Shown here: positions 42,429-50,559 of the stretch, one piece after another
Layout: the number at the start of each line of letters is the position of its first letter
Position numbering within the stretch: the stretch's first letter is position 1
From: Actinomadura parmotrematis
Lineage (GTDB): Bacteria > Actinomycetota > Actinomycetes > Streptosporangiales > Streptosporangiaceae
Length of the DNA stretch: 64,000 nt
Reading direction: 5' to 3'
Assembly (NCBI RefSeq): GCF_019458805.1
Contig: NZ_JAIBOA010000032.1
Coordinates: forward strand, 16,854 to 80,853
Program-made: the position numbers and the translations under genes
Notes under the pieces: model-generated
What the model was told of the DNA's origin: nothing
What the model saw: only the letters and a program-made list of their open reading frames with translations
Databases searched by the model: none

Positions 42429-45139
42429 ACCTCGCCGCCGTCCCCGGCCTCGCCCTGCTGTGCGGCGCCGGGCTCCTGGTCCCCTCACCGCACCCGCACC
42501 ACGGCCATCACGCCCCCTCCGCCCCGCCGCCGTCGCCGACCCTGGAGCCGATTCCGGCGCCGCCGACCGAGGGCCTGTCGCGCTTCCTGGTGCGGCTGGT
42601 CGACAAGGTCTTCGACGGGTTGTTCGCCTTCGACCCCGCACGTTTCGCCGCACACGCGGGACGCCACGCCGTTACCGCGCTCGTCCTGGTCCTGGCCGTG
42701 GTGGCCGCCTCGACGGCGGGACGCTCGGCGCTGTGCCGGTGGCGCAACGGCCGCCACGCCGAAGGTGCGCGGCTGGTGGAGATCGCCGCGCCGCCCCAGG
42801 TCGAGGCCGCCAGCGCCGCCAAGCTGTGGGGGCACCTGTTCGGCTTGGCCGCCCCCTGGTGGAAGCGCCTGCTGTTCGGGCAGCCGCATCTGGCGTTCGA
42901 GATCGCCGCCGACCAGGCCGGAGCCCGGTTCCAGATCTGGGTTCCCGGCACCGTCCCGCCCGGCCTGGTGGAGAAGACCGTGCGCGGTGCCTGGCCCGGC
43001 GCGGGCGTCACCACCCGCCCCGCCGCGCCCCTCCTCCCGCCCGGAGCCTCGGCGGCGGGGGGCCGCCTGGTGCTGGCCCGCCCCGACCATCACCCGATCG
43101 AGACCAAGCACCCCTCCGACCCGTTGCGGTCGGTGCTGGAGGCCGTCACCGGCCTCGGCGAAGGCGAGACGGCCGCGGTGCAGCTGATACTGCGCCCTTG
43201 CGTCGGGCGCCGGCTACGCCGAGCCCACCGCGCCGCCTCCGCCCTGCGCGGCGCCCGCTCCACCGCACCCCAGGCCGCCGCCTTCGACCTGCTCACCCCC
43301 GGCGCCGGCCACGCCAAGCCCCGCCCCTTCGAGGTCGCCGCCCTGTTCCCCGAGCGCGCCGACCAGGTCCGCGCCATCCTGCGCAAAGCCGCCCAGCCCC
43401 GCTACGCCGCCGAGCTGCGCTACGGCGTGGCCACCACCCGCCACGCCACCCACCATGCCCCCCGCCACGCCACCCGCCTGCAGACCCCCCAGGACGAGGA
43501 GGCGGCCGCCCGGCAGGCGGCGCGCGGCTGGCTGCGCTCCACCGCCCACCAGCTCGCCGCGCCCTTCGCGCTGTTCGCCGCCGGGGAGCAGTTCCTGGCC
43601 CGCCGCCGCCTGCACGCCCCAGCCGCGCGCATGAACGCCCGCCGCATGGGGCGCGGGTTCCTGCTGTGCCGCGACGAGATCGCCGCCCTGGCGCACCTGC
43701 CCTACGACCTGGACGCCCCCGGCATCACCCGCGCCGGAGCCCGCCCCGTCGCGCCCGCGCCCACCGTCCCGGCGGGAGGGTGCGACGTGCGGGTCCTCGG
43801 CGACGCCGAGGCCGGGCCGCCTCGCCCGGTCGGCCTGGCCGTGGCCGGCGCCCGCCAGCATCTGCACGTGCTCGGCCAGACCGGTACCGGCAAGTCCACG
43901 TTCCTGGCCAACCAGATCCTCGCCGACGCCCGCGCCGGGCGCGGGGCGCTGGTCATCGACCCCAAAGGCGACCTCATCACCGACATCCTGGAACGCCTGC
44001 CCGAACGCTCCATCGGCCGCACGGTGGTGTTCGACCCGGCCGAGGACGGGCCGCCGCCGTGCATCAACGTCCTGGCCGGTGCCGATCTGGCGTTCTCGGC
44101 CGAGGCGATCGTCACCACCTTCCGCCGCTGCTTCTCCGCCGCCTGGGGACCGCGCATGGACGACATCATGCGCTCGGCTTGCCTCACCCTGGTCAAGGTC
44201 CGCGGCCCAGAGGCCACCTTGGCCGAGGTGCCCCAACTGCTCACCGACGACCGCTTCCGCGCCCAGATCACCGCCTCGTTGCCCGACCCGCTGCTGCGCG
44301 GGTTCTGGACGACCTACGAAGACCTCTCGACCGCCGGGCAGTCCGCGCTCATCAGCCCCGTCATGAACCGCCTGCGCGCCGTCCTGGGACGGCCCTTCAT
44401 CCAGCAGGCCCTCTCGGGCTCGTCCTCGACGGTGGATCTGGGCCGCACCCTCAACACCGGCGGCCTGGTCCTGGTCCGCGCCGCCAAAGGGATGCTCGGC
44501 GAGGACGCCGCCCGCCTGTTCGGCTCCCTGCTGCTGGCCAACGTCTGGCAGGCCATCACCCCGCGCGCCCACCAAGTCGAGGCCGACCGCCGCGACGTCA
44601 CCGCCTACGTCGACGAGGCCCACAACTTCCTCAACCTGCCCGGCTCGATCTCCGACATTCTCGCCGAAGCCCGCGCCTACCGCCTGTCCCTGGTCGTCGC
44701 CCACCAGCACCTGTCCCAGCTCCCCCGCGACCTGCGCGAAGCGGTCTCGGCCGACGCCCGCAACAAGATCTACTTCACCGCCTCGCCCGAGGACGCCGCC
44801 GAACTCGCCCGCCACACCGCCCCCCTCCTGGGCGCCCACGACCTGTCCCACCTCGGCGGCTACCAGGCCGCCGCCCGCACCACCCACGGCAACACCGCCA
44901 ACCCGCCCTTCACCTTCCGCACCCGCCCCCTGCCCGAACCCGTCCCCGGCCGCGCCGAGGCCGTCCGCGCCGCCTCCCGCGCCGCCTTCGCCCCCGTCCC
45001 CGACGAGCCGGACTCCGCGCAGGCGACCGCAGACGGTGTCCCGATCGACAAGCGCCGCCACGACATCAAGCCCCGCACCACCGGACCGGACAACGCGGGC
45101 CCACAGGGCGCCGAGACCGACGACCAGGAGCCGCGTTGA
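42425..45139 (+). CDS. VirD4/TraG-type coupling ATPase
   Basis: A 904-residue conjugative coupling protein. A TM helix lies near the N-terminus (about 75-97) after a Pro/His-rich start, then a large N-terminal domain (about 120-450), then the ATPase with Walker A LGQTGTGKS (483-491), DPKGDLITDIL, and Walker B VTAYVDEAHNF with Asp730-Glu731. The string LVVAHQHLSQLPRDLREAV is the glutamine finger region. It docks the relaxase-DNA complex onto the secretion channel. The GTG at 42425 overlaps the VirB4 stop, and its end overlaps the next TTG (TTGA, 45136-45139). The C-terminal 80 residues are Pro/Ala/Arg-rich and disordered. Confidence 0.88.
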   Translation: MNLAAVPGLALLCGAGLLVPSPHPHHGHHAPSAPPPSPTLEPIPAPPTEGLSRFLVRLVDKVFDGLFAFDPARFAAHAGRHAVTALVLVLAVVAASTAGRSALCRWRNGRHAEGARLVEIAAPPQVEAASAAKLWGHLFGLAAPWWKRLLFGQPHLAFEIAADQAGARFQIWVPGTVPPGLVEKTVRGAWPGAGVTTRPAAPLLPPGASAAGGRLVLARPDHHPIETKHPSDPLRSVLEAVTGLGEGETAAVQLILRPCVGRRLRRAHRAASALRGARSTAPQAAAFDLLTPGAGHAKPRPFEVAALFPERADQVRAILRKAAQPRYAAELRYGVATTRHATHHAPRHATRLQTPQDEEAAARQAARGWLRSTAHQLAAPFALFAAGEQFLARRRLHAPAARMNARRMGRGFLLCRDEIAALAHLPYDLDAPGITRAGARPVAPAPTVPAGGCDVRVLGDAEAGPPRPVGLAVAGARQHLHVLGQTGTGKSTFLANQILADARAGRGALVIDPKGDLITDILERLPERSIGRTVVFDPAEDGPPPCINVLAGADLAFSAEAIVTTFRRCFSAAWGPRMDDIMRSACLTLVKVRGPEATLAEVPQLLTDDRFRAQITASLPDPLLRGFWTTYEDLSTAGQSALISPVMNRLRAVLGRPFIQQALSGSSSTVDLGRTLNTGGLVLVRAAKGMLGEDAARLFGSLLLANVWQAITPRAHQVEADRRDVTAYVDEAHNFLNLPGSISDILAEARAYRLSLVVAHQHLSQLPRDLREAVSADARNKIYFTASPEDAAELARHTAPLLGAHDLSHLGGYQAAARTTHGNTANPPFTFRTRPLPEPVPGRAEAVRAASRAAFAPVPDEPDSAQATADGVPIDKRRHDIKPRTTGPDNAGPQGAETDDQEPR

Positions 45140-46050
45140 GCATCGCCGACGGTCCCGCGCGCCGCACCGGCCGTAAGGTCTCGGCCGCCCTGTTGGAGCG
45201 GCTGACCGAACGCGACCTGGAGGTACTCGCGCTGGTGTGGGAACACCGCGTTTTCACCACCGACCAGATAGCCAAGATCTTCTTCCCCAGCGTCAGCGCC
45301 ACGCGCCAGCGACTGATCCGGCTCTACCGGATGCAGGCGCTCATCCGGCACCAGCCCTGGTCCGCCAACGGCACCGGCACCGTCCCCTACCGATGGGCGC
45401 TAGGCCCGGCGGGCGCCCAGATCCTCGCCATCCGGCAAGGAGTCACGCTGAAAGAGCTGCGATACCGGCCCGAGCAGGCCGCCGGATACCTGCTGTCGCG
45501 CACCGCCCACCACCAGCTCGGCGTCAACGGCTTCTTCGCCGACCTGCACGCGACCGCCCGCCGCTCCGGTCGGGGATGCCGGGTAGCCGAGTGGTGGTCC
45601 GAACGGCACTGCGCCCGCCTGTGGGGACTGCACGCCCGACCCGACGCCTTCGGCCGCTGGGAAGAACCCGCCCCCGACACCTCCTCCGGACCGCCGGCCA
45701 GCGTGGAGTTCTTCCTCGAACACGACACCGGCACCGAACCCCTGGACCGCGTCACCGCCAAACTCACCGGATACGCCAAACTCGCCGCCGCCACCGGCAT
45801 CAACACCCCACTCCTGCTGTGGTTGCCGAACGCCACGCGCGAGGCCAACCTGCGGCGCCTGCTCGCCACCCCGAAGATCCCGGTCGCCACCGCCGTACAG
45901 ACCGCCGAACCCGCCCCCGTCCTCGGTGCCGTCGGGGACGGTCCGGCGGGGCCGGTGTGGCTACCGGCCGGGGTGACCGGTCCCCGCCGCCGTCTGGCCG
46001 CGCTCACCGACGCATGGGACGCCCCCGACCGGCCCCGGGGCGACCGCTGA
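45136..46050 (+). CDS. Replication-relaxation family protein
   Basis: A 304-residue protein matching the replication-relaxation (PF13814-type) family found in actinobacterial plasmids and conjugative elements. The N-terminal winged helix carries TERDLEVLALVWEHRVFTTD then QIAKIFFPSVSATRQRLIRL. A middle alpha/beta part has RTAHHQLGVNGFFADLHA and VEFFLEHDTGTEPLD, which resembles a nuclease-like core with conserved acidic residues. Members act in DNA processing or rolling-circle replication control; this is the best relaxase-like candidate in the window, but no His-His-Tyr motif is seen. TTG start overlapping the previous stop (TTGA), with the next gene by TGATG (46048-46052). Confidence 0.75.
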   Translation: MSIADGPARRTGRKVSAALLERLTERDLEVLALVWEHRVFTTDQIAKIFFPSVSATRQRLIRLYRMQALIRHQPWSANGTGTVPYRWALGPAGAQILAIRQGVTLKELRYRPEQAAGYLLSRTAHHQLGVNGFFADLHATARRSGRGCRVAEWWSERHCARLWGLHARPDAFGRWEEPAPDTSSGPPASVEFFLEHDTGTEPLDRVTAKLTGYAKLAAATGINTPLLLWLPNATREANLRRLLATPKIPVATAVQTAEPAPVLGAVGDGPAGPVWLPAGVTGPRRRLAALTDAWDAPDRPRGDR

Positions 46051-47048
46051 TGCCGCTCGTAGCGGCGGCGGGCACCGGGGTAGTGCTCCTGGTGGCGCTG
46101 TTCGTCGGCATCCTCGCCGCCCTCACCGGCACCGGCGCCGGTGCCGGGGGTGCGGGTGGCGGGACGTGTCAGGGAACGCCGGGCGCGGGCGCCGCCGGTA
46201 TCCCGCCCGCCTACCTCGCGCTCTACGTGCGAGCCGGAGTCCGCTACGGCATCCCCTGGAACGTCCTGGCCGCCGTCGGGTCGGTGGAGTCCGACCACGG
46301 CCGAGGTCGCAGCCCCGGCATCACCTCCGGCAGTAACTACGCGGGCGCCTCGGGCCCGATGCAGTTCCTCGCCGGAACCTGGGCCGCGTTCGGCGTCGAC
46401 GGCGACCACAACGGCACCAAGAACGTCTTCGACCCCGCCGACGCGATCCCCGGCGCCGCCAACTACCTGCGCCACAACGGCGCCCCCGCCAAGATGCGCG
46501 CCGCCCTGTTCGCCTACAACCACAGCACGGCCTACGTGAACACCGTCCTGGCACGCGCCACCACCTACGCGCGCGGCACCAACAGCACCTCCGCGTGCGC
46601 GGACCCGGCCGGGCTCGCCGGACCGGTCTCAGGGCGAGCCGGAACGGTGGTGCGGGCGGCGCTCCGATGGATCGGCACCCCCTACTCCTGGGGCGGAGGC
46701 GGACTGACCGGCCCGACCCGAGGATTCGGGCGCGGCGCGGGCACGGTCGGATTCGACTGCTCGGGCCTCACCCGCTACGCCTGGCACCAGGCCGGGGTGA
46801 ACCTCCCGCGCACCTCCCAAGAGCAGTGGCGGACTCTGCCGCACGTGCCGGCCGCCCAGGCATCTCCCGGAGACCTGGTGTTCTTCAAAGGCTCCTACGG
46901 CACCATGAACGCCCCCGGCCACGTCGCCCTCGTCATCGACGGCCGTCGCATGGTCGAGGCCCCCTACACCGGCGCCGCCGTCCGCATCAGCCCTCTCAAA
47001 GGCCGCTCTGACCTCGTTGGCTACGCCCGCCCGCGCACCACCCGCTAA
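46050..47048 (+). CDS. Lytic transglycosylase / NlpC-P60 peptidoglycan hydrolase
   Basis: A 332-residue bifunctional cell-wall enzyme. An N-terminal TM helix (about 4-28) anchors it. An SLT-type lytic transglycosylase domain (about 50-170) has the catalytic Glu80 in VGSVESDHG and GPMQFLAGTW. A C-terminal NlpC/P60 domain (about 200-325) has the catalytic Cys237 in FDCSGLTRYAW and His291 in PGHVALVID. It locally opens the thick wall so that the conjugation channel can pass, as VirB1-type proteins do in Gram-positive systems. It is the last gene of the transfer operon and ends before a strong bidirectional terminator. Confidence 0.9.
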   Translation: MPLVAAAGTGVVLLVALFVGILAALTGTGAGAGGAGGGTCQGTPGAGAAGIPPAYLALYVRAGVRYGIPWNVLAAVGSVESDHGRGRSPGITSGSNYAGASGPMQFLAGTWAAFGVDGDHNGTKNVFDPADAIPGAANYLRHNGAPAKMRAALFAYNHSTAYVNTVLARATTYARGTNSTSACADPAGLAGPVSGRAGTVVRAALRWIGTPYSWGGGGLTGPTRGFGRGAGTVGFDCSGLTRYAWHQAGVNLPRTSQEQWRTLPHVPAAQASPGDLVFFKGSYGTMNAPGHVALVIDGRRMVEAPYTGAAVRISPLKGRSDLVGYARPRTTR

Positions 47049-47240
47049 CCCACCCGCGCCGCACCCATCACGGGCCGTGAAACGCGCCGTACGGACCTCA
47101 CACAACGACAGGCACATCCCCGGGGGCGGCCCCACGGGTCCGGGGCGCCGCGCGCCCCACAGGGCGCCACCCGTCCCGATCCCGGCCCGCGTCCACCGGC
47201 CCCGCCGCATCCCGCCGCCCCGGCACCCGCACGCACAAGG

Positions 47241-47282
47241 CGGTGGTGGCGCCCATCCCGTCAGGGATGAGCGCCACCACCG
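47241..47282. terminator. Bidirectional terminator after the transfer operon
   Basis: A 19-bp stem with one mismatch (47241-47259 with 47264-47282) and a 4-nt loop GTCA lies between the convergent lytic-enzyme gene and the next reverse gene. It is the strongest hairpin in the 263-bp gap (47049-47311), which has no gene. Confidence 0.8.
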
Positions 47283-47311
47283 TCTACGCGCCCGCCGGAC
47301 GCCCGGACCGC

Positions 47312-47800
47312 CTACCCCGGCGTACCCGTGCCCGTTTCCGCTCCGCCACCGGCGCCCCCGCTCCCGTGGGCACCACCGATGGCACGGGGGGCGTCCCAGG
47401 TGTCCAACAGGCGCCCGGCGTCGATCTTGAACGTGCCCGCCCCCTCGAGCGCCGCCTCCATGAACCCCGTCATGAACGCCGAATGACGGCCGGGCTGGGC
47501 GCTCGTCAACCGGGCCGAGGCCCGGTGGGCGTCCCGCCGCGCCTTCCGCAACACCGCCACCGCGTCGGCCGGGTGCGGAAGCTGTCGGTCGATCATGTCC
47601 ACGACCTGGTCCCACCATGCGGCGGCTGCACGCAGGTGCGCCATGCTGGCGATCGCGTCCATCAGCTCGGGCGTCGTGTCGCCCTCACGCATGTGGTTCT
47701 CCAGGCGCAGCTCGGCCTCCGCCCGCGCCTCGTGCGCGTCCTGCTGGTGGTCCCGGACCTTGTCGGCGAACTCGGCCATCTTGATCATGTCCACGTTCAT
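47312..47800 (-). CDS. Hypothetical helical element protein
   Basis: A 162-residue protein with no recognised domain. The N-terminal 130 residues are helical and amphipathic (KMAEFADKVRDHQQDAHEAR, LMDAIASMAHLRAAAAWWDQVVDMID, then VLRKARRDAHRASARL). The C-terminus is Gly/Ala-rich and disordered. ATG at 47800 with an AAAGGAT ribosome site. It lies downstream of the MarR-like gene on the same strand. Similar small helical proteins occur beside transfer genes in actinobacterial elements, but their role is not established. Confidence 0.6.
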   Translation of the reverse strand: MNVDMIKMAEFADKVRDHQQDAHEARAEAELRLENHMREGDTTPELMDAIASMAHLRAAAAWWDQVVDMIDRQLPHPADAVAVLRKARRDAHRASARLTSAQPGRHSAFMTGFMEAALEGAGTFKIDAGRLLDTWDAPRAIGGAHGSGGAGGGAETGTGTPG

Positions 47801-47826
47801 CTGATCCTTTCGGGTGTCGGGTGGAA

Positions 47827-47856
47827 CGGCCGGGGCCGTGCGGACGGCCCCGGCCG
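47827..47856 (-). terminator. Hairpin between the two reverse genes
   Basis: A 12-bp perfect stem (47827-47838 with 47845-47856) with a 6-nt loop lies 43 bp after the stop of the MarR-like gene and before the helical element protein gene. It probably ends or attenuates the upstream message. Confidence 0.6.
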
Positions 47857-47899
47857 GGCGGGGGCGGAACCGTGTGCGGCCCCGCCCCCGCAGGGGTTG

Positions 47900-49021
47900 T
47901 TAGGCGGCCGGGACGGCACCGGTGCCGGTGGCGGCCGGGGCCGCGTCCGCCGCCCCGTCGGTGGGGGCGCCCGCGCCGGTCGTGTCCGTGCCGGTCGTGT
48001 CCGTGCCGGTGGCGGGGGCGTCCGTGCCGTTGGCCGTGCCGGGGGCGTCCGTGGCGGGGGCGCCGGGGGCGGCGGCTTCGGCCGGGGTGGCGTGGCGGTA
48101 GCGGGCGGGCCGGTCGGAGGTCTGGACGGCCTCACCGGCGGCCGCCATGGTCACCAGGGCGTTGGCGACCGCGCCGGACGACCGGTCCAACACCCGCGCG
48201 ATCTCGCCGGGGGTGAAGTCGGACTCGGGGTGGGCCGCCAGGTGCGCGGCCACCAGCGGGCGCAGCGGGCGCGGCGCCGCCTTCTGCCCCGTCCCGCCCG
48301 CGCCCCCGGCGCCGCCGCCGGTGCGGGTCGTGCGGGTCGCCGGGGCCTTGGTGGCGCGGCGGACACCGTCGGTGGCGGCGAACACCGCCGCGAGGCCCTC
48401 CTGGATCGCGTTGTCGTCTCCCGCCGCCACGGCGCCGTAGGTGGTGGTGACCGCCGTCAGCAAGTCCGCCAGCGCGCGGCGGGTGTCCTCGGCCGTGCGC
48501 GCCCGCGCCAGCTCGGCGACCGCCGCCGCCCGCCGCGCCTCTTCCTCGGCCGCCGCCCGCCGCAGGTCGGCCTCGGCCGCCATCCGGCGGCCGCCCTCCT
48601 CGGCCATGATCTTCATCGCGGCCGCGATCGCGTCCGGCGTCAACCCCGCCGCCGGGGCCGCCGGGGCGTCGCCGTCGGTGGGGGCTTCCCCACCGGCCGC
48701 CCCGTCCGTGCCGGTGTCCGTGCCGGGCGCGTCGGTGGCCGGGGTGACCGTCCACCGGTCGGTGTTGGCGCCCTTGTCGCCGGGGGTGCGGGTCAGGTGC
48801 CCCAACGTCGCCAGGGACTTCAGCTCGTCGCGCACCACGGCCCGCGCGAGGGAGGCGGCGGCGGCGACGTCGGGCACCGTGGCGCCCTCCTCACCGGCGG
48901 CCGCCACGGCGCCCCACACGGCCGTCCCGGTGTCGCCCAGCCCCGCCGGGGCGGCGGGAACGATCGGGGCGGCCGGGGCGGCGGTTTCGGTGGCGGGGGT
49001 GGTGTTGGTGTTCGCGGCCAT
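47900..49021 (-). CDS. Two-winged-helix DNA-binding element protein
   Basis: A 373-residue protein with two winged-helix-like segments. One is at about 25-85 (GTAVWGAVAAAGEEGATVPD, then LARAVVRDELKSLATLGHLT). The second is near 265-320 (SDFTPGEIARVLDRSSGAVA, then MAAAGEAVQTSDRPARYRH), of the MarR/ParB-binding type. Between them is an Ala/Glu/Arg helix (about 150-215) that could form a coiled coil, and both ends are Ala/Pro/Thr/Gly-rich. The ATG at 49021 follows AAGGAGA. It lies just below the hairpin-rich control region. A role in element maintenance, partition or transfer control is inferred. Confidence 0.65.
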   Translation of the reverse strand: MAANTNTTPATETAAPAAPIVPAAPAGLGDTGTAVWGAVAAAGEEGATVPDVAAAASLARAVVRDELKSLATLGHLTRTPGDKGANTDRWTVTPATDAPGTDTGTDGAAGGEAPTDGDAPAAPAAGLTPDAIAAAMKIMAEEGGRRMAAEADLRRAAAEEEARRAAAVAELARARTAEDTRRALADLLTAVTTTYGAVAAGDDNAIQEGLAAVFAATDGVRRATKAPATRTTRTGGGAGGAGGTGQKAAPRPLRPLVAAHLAAHPESDFTPGEIARVLDRSSGAVANALVTMAAAGEAVQTSDRPARYRHATPAEAAAPGAPATDAPGTANGTDAPATGTDTTGTDTTGAGAPTDGAADAAPAATGTGAVPAA

Positions 49022-49458
49022 TTCAGGTCTCCTTTTCGGTGGCCCGGCGGCGCCATTTCGCCGCCGGTGATCCGGTGTTCCGTATTTCGTTGTGCCCCTA
49101 GCGTCGCTCGATACCGGCCGGGTCTCCAGCACATTTGGCGACGAATTGCATTACCGGAACGGCTGGAGAGGCTTGCCTAACAAATGCGCCGCGAAATTGT
49201 TTTACCGTCCGTGCGCGCAGTGGGCTTGACTTCGCGGCATGTGCGCCAACGGAATGGCGACCGGCCGCGCGGTATTTGAGGCGGTGCCCCTCTGCGGCGG
49301 GACGCCGGATGTCCGGGGCGCGGCGAGGCCGGGACTCGTCGGCGCGCGCGACCGCGAGGCCGGACAGCGGGGACGGCGAGTCCGGCCCTGCAGGGCGGGG
49401 CGAGAGCATGGCGCCTCGGACGGCGCCGGCGCGCCGCTCGAGGTCGACAAGACCTCAC

Positions 49459-49490
49459 GACGTCACCGCACCTGCCGGGGCGGTGACGTC
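49459..49490. repeat. Hairpin, 11-bp arms
   Basis: Perfect inverted repeat GACGTCACCGC (49459-49469) and GCGGTGACGTC (49480-49490) with a 10-nt loop. It is the outermost hairpin of the control region, on the side of the MarR-like gene. Confidence 0.65.
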
Positions 49491-49626
49491 CTGAGAACGC
49501 CGGATGAGAGATCGCACTTTCGGGGGCGGTCATCGCTTCAGCGCGTCCGCCCCTATCTACCGGTCGTCTGGGTAGACGAGTCGGAGCGCTTAATGGGCTT
49601 CCATCTGCACCCTGACCTGCACGTCC

Positions 49627-49646
49627 CATACCCCTGCCGGGGTATG
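49627..49646. repeat. Hairpin, 8-bp arms, next to the direct repeats
   Basis: CATACCCC (49627-49634) and GGGGTATG (49639-49646) with a 4-nt loop. The half-site ATACCCC recurs at 49707-49713, on the other side of the four direct repeats. Confidence 0.6.
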
Positions 49647-49655
49647 TGCTTAAGC

Positions 49656-49695
49656 GGAGGGGGCACGGAGGGGTCATAGAGGGGCCGTGGAGGGG
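49656..49695 (+). promoter_or_regulatory. Four 7-bp direct repeats at 11-bp spacing (SARP-type operator)
   Basis: GGAGGGG at 49656, GGAGGGG at 49667, AGAGGGG at 49678 and GGAGGGG at 49689: four heptamers separated by exactly 4 bp, on the same face of the helix. This is the arrangement bound by SARP regulators, usually just upstream of a -10 box; GATACC follows at 49706-49711. A membrane-anchored SARP gene lies 0.9 kb away (50560-52869). Binding by that protein is inferred. Confidence 0.5.
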
Positions 49696-49769
49696 GCGAA
49701 GTTCCGATACCCCTCGCCCCGCTTGCAGACCAATGCAGATGCAATGCGCGCAAAAGTCCGTGAAGTGCG

Positions 49770-49808
49770 AAGGTCCCGTCTCCGCCGGGTCGACGGAGAC
49801 GGGACCTT
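49770..49808. repeat. Hairpin, 15-bp perfect arms
   Basis: Arms 49770-49784 and 49794-49808 pair perfectly over 15 bp around a 9-nt loop. It lies about 60-100 bp downstream of the direct repeats and could end a short transcript started there. Confidence 0.7.
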
Positions 49809-49834
49809 GACGCGCTCGGCGTCTATCCTGGCCG

Positions 49835-49873
49835 GTGAGGGGCCAGCCTGCTTCAGTCAGGCTGGGCCCTCAC
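49835..49873 (-). terminator. Terminator of the anti-sigma-type ATPase gene
   Basis: A 16-bp stem with one mismatch (49835-49850 with 49858-49873) and a 7-nt loop begins at the stop codon of the reverse gene. It is placed to end transcription from that gene. Confidence 0.65.
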
Positions 49874-50397
49874 TAGACCGCCCGAAGGTGTCCCGGCGGG
49901 GGCCAGGCGTCGATGTCGGAGCCGAGTTCCAGGTCGGCCCAGACGGTGTGGCCGACCAGCGGGCTTCCGTACACGCCCAGCGTGAGGGCGGTGCGGGAGA
50001 CCAGCATCAGGCCCCGGCCGCTGTCGGCGTCGTCGCGCTCGCCGGGCAGGAGCTGGCGCCGCACGGTCGGCACCCGCCACAGCGCCTCCCCGCTGCCCAT
50101 GTCGGTGACGGCCACCCGCGCCGGGTTGGCGCGGACGACCTCCAGCCCGAACCAGCCGGGCTTGCCGCCGGTCTCGCCCGCGCCGGAGTAGGTGTGGCGG
50201 ACGGCGTTGCTGGCCAGCTCGCCCACCACGATCCCGACCTCCTCGACGCAGCCGGTTCCGTCGAACAAGGTCGTCGCGAAGTGCCGCGCGGCGCCCACCT
50301 GGTCGAAGCGCCCGGGGAAGACGCGCTTCCAGCGCATCGTGACGGGTGCGGCCAGCCATTCGGCGGCCGATCCACTCGTCCATTTGTTCGTGCCCAT
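49873..50397 (-). CDS. Anti-sigma-type ATP-binding protein (HATPase_c)
   Basis: A 174-residue protein of the SpoIIAB/RsbW-like, GHKL ATPase group. The N-box is GIVVGELASNAVRHT (55-69) with Asn64, the G1 box is VAVTDMGSG, and SGRGLMLVSRTAL is the G2 region. The domain starts after about 25 leader residues. Such stand-alone ATPases in actinobacteria act as anti-sigma or regulatory kinases that work with XRE/DUF397-type regulators; no His-kinase domain is present. It stands between the control region and the SARP gene, on the same strand. Partner unknown. Confidence 0.82.
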   Translation of the reverse strand: MGTNKWTSGSAAEWLAAPVTMRWKRVFPGRFDQVGAARHFATTLFDGTGCVEEVGIVVGELASNAVRHTYSGAGETGGKPGWFGLEVVRANPARVAVTDMGSGEALWRVPTVRRQLLPGERDDADSGRGLMLVSRTALTLGVYGSPLVGHTVWADLELGSDIDAWPPPGHLRAV

Positions 50398-50559
50398 GCC
50401 GGTGTTCCCTTCCTCGTTCCGGCCGCCCGCCGCAGGACCATCACCTGCACCGAACGGGCGGCCGGAACGACATCAGGGAACACCTTTCCCGCATGTGTCA
50501 AGTGCGGGAATTCGACGCCCTCTCTTGCAGAGAAATGATCCCGGGGAAGTCGGTGAGGA

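Larger units (their letters stand above)
49022..49872. other. Gene-free control region, possible oriT/regulatory hub
   Basis: An 850-bp region between two reverse genes. It holds four hairpins (49459-49490, 49627-49646, 49770-49808 and 49835-49873) and a row of four 7-bp direct repeats (49656-49695). Short open frames run through it but none has coding character. Such clustering of inverted and direct repeats at the end of a transfer region is typical of a transfer origin or a regulatory hub; which of these it is cannot be told from sequence alone. Confidence 0.5.
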
